Assembly: GCA_020161245.1 (NCBI GenBank)
Contig: JAIUOK010000011.1
Span: 1-64,000, forward strand
Direction: 5' to 3'
DNA from: Actinomycetota bacterium
GTDB taxonomy: Bacteria > Actinomycetota > Actinomycetes > S36-B12 > CAIYMF01
Length of the DNA: 64,000 nucleotides
The notes under the pieces were generated by a model that was not told the origin of the DNA, searched no databases, and worked only from the letters and a program-made list of their open reading frames with translations. Shown here one piece after another: positions 27,055 through 33,776 of the stretch (within the stretch, counting starts at the first letter, position 1; every line of letters begins with the position of its first letter). The position numbers and the translations under genes were made by a program.

Positions 27055-27100
27055 GCTGGGGGTCGGATCGCGTCGCAGAGAGCGCGATCCGACCCCCAAC
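27055..27100. terminator. Bidirectional hairpin (palindrome family 2, copy 2)
   Basis: Arms of 19 nt (27055-27073 and 27082-27100) share the core GGGGGTCGGATCGCG and pair almost fully around an 8-nt loop. It fills the gap between the convergent sigma-factor and AGE-family genes and should terminate both. Confidence 0.75.
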
Positions 27101-27103
27101 GGC

Positions 27104-28312
27104 TCAGCGCAGGGCTGCGGCGATGCCGGGTGCGAGCGGGAGCGTGGGGAGCAGCACCGCCTGCAGCGCGTGGTAGACGTCGGGGGCGCCGGTCCAGGTG
27201 GTCTGCACGTCCTCGTTGGACGCCGACAGCTCGTGCCGCCAGCCGCCGGGCACGGCCGGGTCGACGAGGTGCTGCTGGGTCCAGGTGGTGACGGCGTCGT
27301 ACCGGTCCGACCACACAGGATCGCCGGTGGCGGCGTGCAGGGCCCACGCAGCGCCCATCGCCTCGCACTCGACCCAGTGGAACCGCTCGCGCACCACCGG
27401 CACGCCTGCGACGTCGGTGGTGTAGACCAGGCCGCCGATCGAGGTGTCCCACGCGTCCTCCCACCCGGTCGCAGCCAGGCGCACCGCGCTGTCGCCGAAG
27501 GACGGCGGCACCGGGTGCTGGGCCTCGAGCGTGAGGACGAGCCGGGCCCACTCGAAGGCATGGCCCGGCGTCGCGCCGTACGGGCGGAAGGGGTGGCGCG
27601 GGACGTCGATGTTGTAGTCGGGCAGCACCTGCCACGTCGCGTCGTAGTGCTCGGGGATGCGGTCGCCGTTCGAAGCCGCGGCATCGAGGATCCGCGACGC
27701 GATCCGCACGGCACGCTCGCGCCACGCGGGGTCGCCGGTCGCGTCGGCCGCCGCAAGGAACGCCTCGAACGTGTGCATCGCGGCGTTGCCGCCGCGGTAG
27801 TCCTCGAGGTCGGTCCAGTCGAGGGCGTACGACTCGAACGGCATGCCGGCGTCGTCGTCCCAGAAGTGCTCCAGGTACGTCGCCAGCGCCTCGTCGAGCA
27901 GCTGCGCTCCCCCGGGCACGCCGGCCACGGCCGACGACGCACCCGCCAGGATCACGAACGCGTGCCCGTACGCCTCCTTGCGGCCCTCGCCGGGCCGGTC
28001 GGCGTCAGACCACCAGCCGCCGCGCTCGGCGTCGCGGTACGACGTGCGCAGCGCATCGACGCCGGCAGCCGCCGCATCGGCGTACCCCTCACGGCCGAGC
28101 AGGGCGCCGAGCGACAGGCAGTGCACCATCCGGCAGCCGATCCACAGCGGCCGCCCGCGGTCGTGCTCGAGCCCGCCCGAGCGGTCGCGCCAGCCGAAAC
28201 CACCTGCGGGGTGGGCGGATCCGCGGGCCCACTCGAGCAGCCGGTCGGCCTCCGCCGCGAGCCAGACGCGGTGCGCGGCGCCCTCCGGGGTGGACGGGTC
28301 GAGCAGGCTCAT
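27104..28312 (-). CDS. AGE family epimerase/isomerase
   Basis: This 402-residue (alpha/alpha)6-barrel protein belongs to the N-acylglucosamine 2-epimerase superfamily, which includes mannose and sulfoquinovose isomerases. Family features include RMVHCLSLGALLGREGY, EAYGHAFVILAGAS, GNAAMHTFEAFLAA with its catalytic His, PGHAFEWARL, and FHWVECEAMGAAWALH. GAGGAG precedes ATG 28312. Substrate cannot be read from sequence; an aldose-ketose isomerase role is likeliest. It is 64 nt downstream of the TMADH-like gene and could share its message. Confidence 0.85.
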   Translation of the reverse strand: MSLLDPSTPEGAAHRVWLAAEADRLLEWARGSAHPAGGFGWRDRSGGLEHDRGRPLWIGCRMVHCLSLGALLGREGYADAAAAGVDALRTSYRDAERGGWWSDADRPGEGRKEAYGHAFVILAGASSAVAGVPGGAQLLDEALATYLEHFWDDDAGMPFESYALDWTDLEDYRGGNAAMHTFEAFLAAADATGDPAWRERAVRIASRILDAAASNGDRIPEHYDATWQVLPDYNIDVPRHPFRPYGATPGHAFEWARLVLTLEAQHPVPPSFGDSAVRLAATGWEDAWDTSIGGLVYTTDVAGVPVVRERFHWVECEAMGAAWALHAATGDPVWSDRYDAVTTWTQQHLVDPAVPGGWRHELSASNEDVQTTWTGAPDVYHALQAVLLPTLPLAPGIAAALR

Positions 28313-28376
28313 GCGGCTCCTCGGGCAGGCGCTGGATCGGTCGACGGGGGGACGACGTGCGGGCCGCACCAGGCTG

Positions 28377-30464
28377 TCACGACAGCGGCGCCAGCTGTGT
28401 CACCTCGCGGCGGAACGGCACGAACAGCGGGTCGTCGTCGGTGTCGAGGGTCTCGGCGTAGGCGCGCCCGCTCCAGACGGCGGCAGCGATGGTGCCGGGT
28501 GCGAGCGCGTCGCCGACGGCGCGCACCGACCGGATGCCTGCCGCGGTCCAGTGCTCGCGTCGCGCGAGGAGCTCGCGGAGCAGGACGTCGTCGGAGACCC
28601 GGCTGGTCACGAGCACCACCGCGGCCGCGTCGTGCTCGCGCTCGGCGCCGGTGAACACGCACTCGGAGACGGCGCCGCCAGCCGACACCGAGACCAGCGA
28701 GCGGTCGGTTGTCACATGGATCCCGGACTCCATCACGTGTCGCCGGATCCTGGTGAGCTCCAACGTGTTCGCCGACCACGCCGACACGTGCGGCGACGGC
28801 GTCACCAGCTCGACGTCGTGGCCCTCCAGGGCGAGCAGCTCGGCGATCACGGCGCCGAGGTAGTAGTGGTCGTCGTCGTACACGACGACGCGTCCGGCCG
28901 ACGGCGGCCGGACGCCCGCCATGAGGTCGTCGGGCGTGAGGACGAGGGCGCTCTCCCCCACCGCCAGCGGCACGAGCCGGCTGCGCCCGATGCCGTCGGC
29001 GCGCCAGTACGACCCCGTCGCGAGGACGACGTGCTCGAAGCCGAACTCGAGCAGGTCGTCGGCCGTCGTGGGGCTCTCGAGGTGGTGCTCCACCGACGGC
29101 AGGTCGCGCAGCAGCTGGTCGCGGTGGTCGACGACGCGGATCCACGCGGCGAGGCCCGGCAGCGCAGCCTCGCGCCGCACCCGCCCGCCGAGGGTGCGCG
29201 AGCCCTCGAGCAGCGTGGTGCTGTAGCCGCGCCGGCCGAGCGACGTCGCAGCCTCGAGACCGGCCGGACCGCCGCCGACCACGACGACCCTGGCGTCGGA
29301 CGCCTTGCGTCGCAGGCGCTCCGGGTGCCACCCACGTCGGAACTCCTCGCCCATCGCCGGGTTCTGCGTGCAGCGGATGGGCGCGGCCAGGTGGTCGCCG
29401 GTGACGCACATGTTGCAGCCGATGCATTCCCGGATCTCGGCATAGCGGCCCTCCTCGATCTTGCGAGGCAGGAACGGGTCGGCGATCGACGGACGGGCGG
29501 CGCCGACGAGGTCGAGCACCCCGCGGCGCACCTGGTCGGCCATCGTGTCGGGCGAGGTGAACCGTCCCACCCCGATCACGGGCTTGGTGGTGAGCGCCTT
29601 GAGGCCGCGCACGTGCTCCTCCTGCGCCGCCTCCGGCGAGAAGCGCGACGTCGCGGAATCGTCCTCCCACGACCCGTGCTGGAAGTCCCAGACGTCGGGG
29701 AGCTCGGCGAGCGTGCCGACGATGTGCTCGATGTCGTCGCGGCCGATGCCGAGGCCCGTGGCACCGACCCCGAGCCGGCAGGCGACGGCGGCCAGGCCCC
29801 CGCACAGCTCGCGGGTCTCCTCGAGCACCTCCCGCAGCAGTCGCATGCGGTTCCCGGCGCTGCCGCCGTACTCGTCGTCGCGCTGGTTGTACAGAGGCGA
29901 CAGGAAGTGCTGGAGGCCGGCGTAGCCGTGGCCGGCGTAGACGTACACGAGGTCGTAGCCCGCCTGCAGTGCACGACGGACGGCGTCACGGTGCCATCGG
30001 CGCAGCTCGGCGATGTCGTCCTTGGTCATGGCGCGCGCCTGGACCGGGTGGACCGACCCGAGGGCCGGCAGGGAGCTGGGGCCGATGGGGATCTGCCGGC
30101 TCGCGAGGTTGGCGCTGTGCACGCCGGCGTGGGTCAGTTCGATGCCGGCGAGCGCGCCGTGCTCGTGGACCATGTCGGCGATGCGGGCCACCGCCGGGAT
30201 GTCGTCGTCGCTCCACAGCCGCAGCTCGACGGACGGCGTCAGGTCGCTCGACGGGTGGATCTCCACCTCCTCGGTGCAGACCACGGCCCAGCCGCCCTCG
30301 GCCTTCACCCCCCGCATGAAGGCCTCGCTGGACGGATCCCGGTAGCCCATGCCGTTGCAGTGCGGCACCTGGAAGAACCGGTTGCGGGCGACGACGGGGC
30401 CGAGCCGGACCGGCTCGAACAAGATGTCGTGGCGGGCATCGCGCCGAGGGCTGACGTCGTCCAT
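28377..30464 (-). CDS. Trimethylamine/dimethylamine-dehydrogenase-like iron-sulfur flavoprotein
   Basis: The 695-residue protein has the three-part TMADH layout: an FMN barrel (about 10-340), a [4Fe-4S] site and a C-terminal ADP/FAD-type Rossmann region (VVVVGGGPAGLEAA at about 393). Cys36 in FFQVPHCNGMG matches the cysteine that forms the covalent flavin link in TMADH. Cys347, Cys350, Cys353 and Cys365 (ECIGCNMC and RCTQNP) match the cluster ligands. The Tyr of the TMADH substrate bowl, in TEY, is Glu66 here (TEE), so the substrate probably differs from trimethylamine. An N-methylated amino compound is my guess. A terminator separates it from the upstream operon. Confidence 0.85.
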   Translation of the reverse strand: MDDVSPRRDARHDILFEPVRLGPVVARNRFFQVPHCNGMGYRDPSSEAFMRGVKAEGGWAVVCTEEVEIHPSSDLTPSVELRLWSDDDIPAVARIADMVHEHGALAGIELTHAGVHSANLASRQIPIGPSSLPALGSVHPVQARAMTKDDIAELRRWHRDAVRRALQAGYDLVYVYAGHGYAGLQHFLSPLYNQRDDEYGGSAGNRMRLLREVLEETRELCGGLAAVACRLGVGATGLGIGRDDIEHIVGTLAELPDVWDFQHGSWEDDSATSRFSPEAAQEEHVRGLKALTTKPVIGVGRFTSPDTMADQVRRGVLDLVGAARPSIADPFLPRKIEEGRYAEIRECIGCNMCVTGDHLAAPIRCTQNPAMGEEFRRGWHPERLRRKASDARVVVVGGGPAGLEAATSLGRRGYSTTLLEGSRTLGGRVRREAALPGLAAWIRVVDHRDQLLRDLPSVEHHLESPTTADDLLEFGFEHVVLATGSYWRADGIGRSRLVPLAVGESALVLTPDDLMAGVRPPSAGRVVVYDDDHYYLGAVIAELLALEGHDVELVTPSPHVSAWSANTLELTRIRRHVMESGIHVTTDRSLVSVSAGGAVSECVFTGAEREHDAAAVVLVTSRVSDDVLLRELLARREHWTAAGIRSVRAVGDALAPGTIAAAVWSGRAYAETLDTDDDPLFVPFRREVTQLAPLS

Positions 30465-30533
30465 GCCGGCATCCTCGCCGAGGGCGCGGGGCAGGGCCCG
30501 CGTTTCCCGCAACGCGCCGTGCCCGGCATGCGA

Positions 30534-30559
30534 CGGCCCCCGGCGCACGCCGGGGGCCG
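30534..30559 (-). terminator. Terminator of the tusA-hdr operon
   Basis: A perfect 11-bp stem (CGGCCCCCGGC / GCCGGGGGCCG) closes a GCAC loop. It lies 15 bases beyond the stop of the QmoC-like gene and ahead of the TMADH-like gene. Confidence 0.75.
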
Positions 30560-30574
30560 AAGCGGTCGCCAGGG

Positions 30575-31756
30575 TCAGACGAGCTCGGGTGTGCGGGTCC
30601 TCTCGCCGGCGAGCGAGTAGAAGAACAGTGCCACCGGCCGGTAGATCGCGTGCGCGAACTTCGTGAAGGGCAGGAGCAGCATGAGCTCCATGGCCACGGC
30701 GACGTGCAGCAGGAAGAACCAGTAGCCCCACGTGGGTGCATCCGGCACGTACAGGGCGACCTCGATGACGAACCCGGTGAGGCCGGTGAGGAACAGCAGG
30801 ATGAGCAGGAGCCAGTCCGACGGCTTCGACGTCATGGCCGCACGGTTGTACTTCGTGGCGCGGTTGATCATGAACCAGGTGACGCCGTACATCAGCATGA
30901 GGCCGGCGACCGTGCCCAGCAGCCGGGTCGGGTACCAGATGGGCACCGGGGTCCCGGTCGCCTTCACCCCGACGATGTCGAGGGCGTAGTTGATCGTGGT
31001 GGCGGCCAGCAGGCCGAGGAAGCCCCAGATCGTCATCGCGTGGATGAACCAGCGGCGGCGGTACCACGGCTCCACCGGGGCATCGTCCTTGCAGTCCTCG
31101 CGGTACCGGCGCTGCCCCAGCGACTCGACCGCGACCGACGACCACGCCGCCTTCCAGGCGCGGCCCAGCTGCGCTTTGCCGCCGAGCAGGGACCGGAAGG
31201 TCACGCCCTCGTGCCGGGAGATCCGCACGACCATGGTGGCCACGCCGGCCAGGCCGGCCACGGCCATGAGGCCCATGACCGCGATGCCCAGCCAGTGGAT
31301 GACCGGGTACGGGACGAACTCGAACAGCGCCAGCGTGGAGCCTTCGACCGGCTCGCGCATGCCGTACATGAACGTGGCGAAGAACGCCGCGACGGCGATC
31401 GCGATGATCGTGCCACCCAGGGTGCTGGTGAACAGCACGCGGGCGAGCCTCGTGCGGTCGTAGCTGGCGATGGCGTAGCGGCGCGCGGTCGCCATGAACT
31501 CGCCGGGGTCGGCGTCGGTCGGGCAGCTGTCGCTGCACAGGCCGCAGTGGTAGCAGGTCCACAGCTCCTTGCTGGCCAGCAGGTCGTCCTTGAGACCGAC
31601 CTGGGCGAGCCGGATGACGCGGCGCGGGAACGTGGCGTCGTTGTCGGCGAGCGGGCAGATCGCCGTGCAGTTGCCGCAGCTGAAGCAGGCCGAGACGTCG
31701 ACCGCTCCGAACTTCTTCATGTCGGCCAGGAGGTCGACATCCACCATGGAGCTCAC
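30575..31756 (-). CDS. QmoC-like membrane iron-sulfur subunit (HdrC-HdrE type)
   Basis: The 393-residue protein joins an N-terminal ferredoxin-like HdrC domain to a membrane domain. Two [4Fe-4S] ligand sets are complete: Cys24, 27, 30, 34 (CFSCGNCTAIC) and Cys68, 71, 74, 78 (CYHCGLCSDSC). About six membrane helices follow (about 107-130, 150-178, 236-257, 277-300, 318-340 and 350-375) with scattered His residues, as in b-type cytochrome/NarI-like subunits. In sulfate reducers QmoC exchanges electrons with menaquinone. GTG 31756 overlaps the previous stop in GTGA. It is the last gene of the operon and its membrane anchor. Confidence 0.87.
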   Translation of the reverse strand: MSSMVDVDLLADMKKFGAVDVSACFSCGNCTAICPLADNDATFPRRVIRLAQVGLKDDLLASKELWTCYHCGLCSDSCPTDADPGEFMATARRYAIASYDRTRLARVLFTSTLGGTIIAIAVAAFFATFMYGMREPVEGSTLALFEFVPYPVIHWLGIAVMGLMAVAGLAGVATMVVRISRHEGVTFRSLLGGKAQLGRAWKAAWSSVAVESLGQRRYREDCKDDAPVEPWYRRRWFIHAMTIWGFLGLLAATTINYALDIVGVKATGTPVPIWYPTRLLGTVAGLMLMYGVTWFMINRATKYNRAAMTSKPSDWLLLILLFLTGLTGFVIEVALYVPDAPTWGYWFFLLHVAVAMELMLLLPFTKFAHAIYRPVALFFYSLAGERTRTPELV

Positions 31757-32004
31757 GACGCGTCTCCCTTGTCGAACGCCTCGTACAGGAAGTAGCCGTC
31801 GTCGTCTGCCTCGGGCAGCTCGACGACGTGGCCGAACCGGCGCATGCCCATCACCCAGAAGACCACCTCGCGGGCCGGGTGCCCGATCCGCTCGGCGATG
31901 GCGGGGACGGTGAGCGGGCCGTCGGCGAGCGCCTCGAGGATGGGCCGCTGCATGAGCGGCTCCTCCCGGACGATCTCGCGGGGCTCGCGGAGCGATGTGG
32001 TCAT
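31753..32004 (-). CDS. 83-residue winged-helix-like protein within the hdr operon
   Basis: The product runs from MTTSLREPREIVREEPLMQR through PLTVPAIAERIGHPAREVVF to an acidic end. The middle part looks like a small winged-helix or subunit-docking fold. There are no cysteines, so it holds no cluster. It overlaps both neighbours by four bases (ATGA upstream, GTGA downstream), so it should be made in step with HdrA and the QmoC-like subunit. An accessory subunit or assembly factor is more plausible than a regulator. I do not recognise a named family. Confidence 0.7.
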   Translation of the reverse strand: MTTSLREPREIVREEPLMQRPILEALADGPLTVPAIAERIGHPAREVVFWVMGMRRFGHVVELPEADDDGYFLYEAFDKGDAS

Positions 32005-33776
32005 GAGACCGGCACCTCCACCAGGCTGTCGATCATGGCGGTCATCTGAGCGTCCGTGTAGCCGAGCAGGTCGAGCGCGGCCGTCGGGCAGAGCGGCACG
32101 CAGCCGCCGCAGCCCTTGCACACCGCCGCCGACACCTCGGCGACCGTGCGCCCGCCGGCGTCGCGGGTGCTGATGGCGTCGTACGGGCAGGTGGTGAGGC
32201 ACTCGCCGCACCCCGTGCAGTCGTCCACATGCACCGTGGCGACCAGCGGGTCGAGCTCGGCGACGCCCTTCTTGAGGATCGCGGCGCTCTGGGCGACGGC
32301 GGCCATCCCGGACGCCACGCTCTCGGTGGCCGTCTTCGGGCCCTGGCACGAACCGGCCACCATGACGCCGTCGACCACGGTCTCCACCGGCCGCAGCTTG
32401 GGGTGGATCTCGTTGTAGAAGCCGTCGTCGCCCACCGGCAGCTTGAGCAGGTCCGTGAGCCCGGTGTTGGCGCGCGGCACCATGCCGGTCACCAGGACGA
32501 CGAGGTCGGCCGGGATCGTGACCTCGCGGCCGCCGGTCAGGGTGTCGGTCGTGGTGACGGCGAGCCGGCCGTCGCGGCCCTGCTCCACCGACGGCGGGGT
32601 GTCGTCCGGGTAGGTCATGTACACAGCGCCGTTCTCGCGCGCCTGGGTGTACATCAGCTCGTACTTGCCGTAGGTCCGCACACCGCGGTTGAGGTGGAAC
32701 TGCCGGATCTGCGGGTCGAGGGCCGACACCAGGATCGAGGCGTGAGCGGTGGCCGCGCAGCAGAACTTCGAGCAGTACTCGTTGCCGCCCGGCTGCCGGC
32801 TCCCCACGCAGTACACGTAGGCGATCGAGCGGACCGGGCGACCCAGGTGCACGAGCGTCCCGCCGCCGGCGGCGTCGACGAGCTCCTTGAACTCGGGGAG
32901 GGTGAGCACGCCGTCGATGCCGTAGCCGAACTCGCCGTTCTCGGGCTCGTAGCTGTCGAAACCGGTGGCGATGATGATGGAGCCGACGGTGGCACGGATG
33001 GTCTCCGGCGGATCGCCGGCCACCTCGACGACGGCCTCGTAGTTGCCGAAGCTGCCCGACTTGCCGACCAGCTGAGCACCGGTCAGGACCGTGATGCTCG
33101 AGCGGCGCGAGACCTGCTCCGTGAGCGCGGCGATCTGCTCCCTGCCGGAGCGGTCGTTGGGGAACATCGCCCCGAAGCGGCCGGCCCAGCCGCCGACCTC
33201 GGGCTCGCGCTCGACGAGGTAGACCTGCAGGCCGGTGTCGGCCAGACCGATGGCGGCACGCATGCCCGCGATGCCCGCACCGACCACCATCGTCGCGGGA
33301 GTCGTCTCGACGACGAGCGGCACCAGCGGCTCGGAGTTGCGGGTTCGGCCGATACCCGCGCGAACCAGGTTGATCGCCTTCTGGGTCGCCCCGTCGGGGT
33401 CGTCGCCGTGCGCCCACGAGTCCTGCTCGCGGATGTTGACCTGCGTGTAGGCGTAGGGGTTGAGATCGGCCCGCTTGGAGACGCCGCGGAAGGTGATCTG
33501 GTGGAGCTTCGGCGAGCAGGACGCGACGACGAGGCCGTCGAGGCCCTGCTCCCTGATCTGGTCGATCATGTCGTGCTGGGTGCCGTCGGAGCAGGCGAAC
33601 ATCGTGGTCTCGGCCACCACGACGCCGGGCTCGTCCTTGAGCGCGTCGCGGACGGCGGCCACGTCGACGTAGTCGGAGATGTTGCCGCCGCAGTGGCAGA
33701 TGAACACGCCGATCCGGCGCTGGCCGTCGCCCTCCTCGGGTGGCTTCCCGATCTGGACGTCCACGGGGCCGGTCAT
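32001..33776 (-). CDS. HdrA-like flavin iron-sulfur oxidoreductase
   Basis: The 591-residue protein is a full HdrA. It has an N-terminal domain with Cys27, Cys29, Cys62 and Cys87 (ICHCGGNISD and ASCSP), an FAD Rossmann motif GAGIAG at 166-171, the HdrA cysteine cluster YCSKFCC at 334-340, and C-terminal ferredoxin sites Cys520, 523, 526, 530 and Cys553, 556, 559, 563. HdrA proteins in methanogens bifurcate electrons; Qmo and sulfur-oxidiser relatives handle thiol and sulfane sulfur redox. ATG 33776 overlaps the preceding stop. No HdrB with CCG motifs is encoded nearby, so the thiol-active subunit must differ. Confidence 0.92.
   Translation of the reverse strand: MTGPVDVQIGKPPEEGDGQRRIGVFICHCGGNISDYVDVAAVRDALKDEPGVVVAETTMFACSDGTQHDMIDQIREQGLDGLVVASCSPKLHQITFRGVSKRADLNPYAYTQVNIREQDSWAHGDDPDGATQKAINLVRAGIGRTRNSEPLVPLVVETTPATMVVGAGIAGMRAAIGLADTGLQVYLVEREPEVGGWAGRFGAMFPNDRSGREQIAALTEQVSRRSSITVLTGAQLVGKSGSFGNYEAVVEVAGDPPETIRATVGSIIIATGFDSYEPENGEFGYGIDGVLTLPEFKELVDAAGGGTLVHLGRPVRSIAYVYCVGSRQPGGNEYCSKFCCAATAHASILVSALDPQIRQFHLNRGVRTYGKYELMYTQARENGAVYMTYPDDTPPSVEQGRDGRLAVTTTDTLTGGREVTIPADLVVLVTGMVPRANTGLTDLLKLPVGDDGFYNEIHPKLRPVETVVDGVMVAGSCQGPKTATESVASGMAAVAQSAAILKKGVAELDPLVATVHVDDCTGCGECLTTCPYDAISTRDAGGRTVAEVSAAVCKGCGGCVPLCPTAALDLLGYTDAQMTAMIDSLVEVPVS

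Noticed and set aside
30650..31795. A plus-strand frame of 381 codons opposite the QmoC-like gene
   Set aside because: The minus-strand gene has two complete 4Fe-4S sets and membrane helices; the plus frame is shadow sequence.
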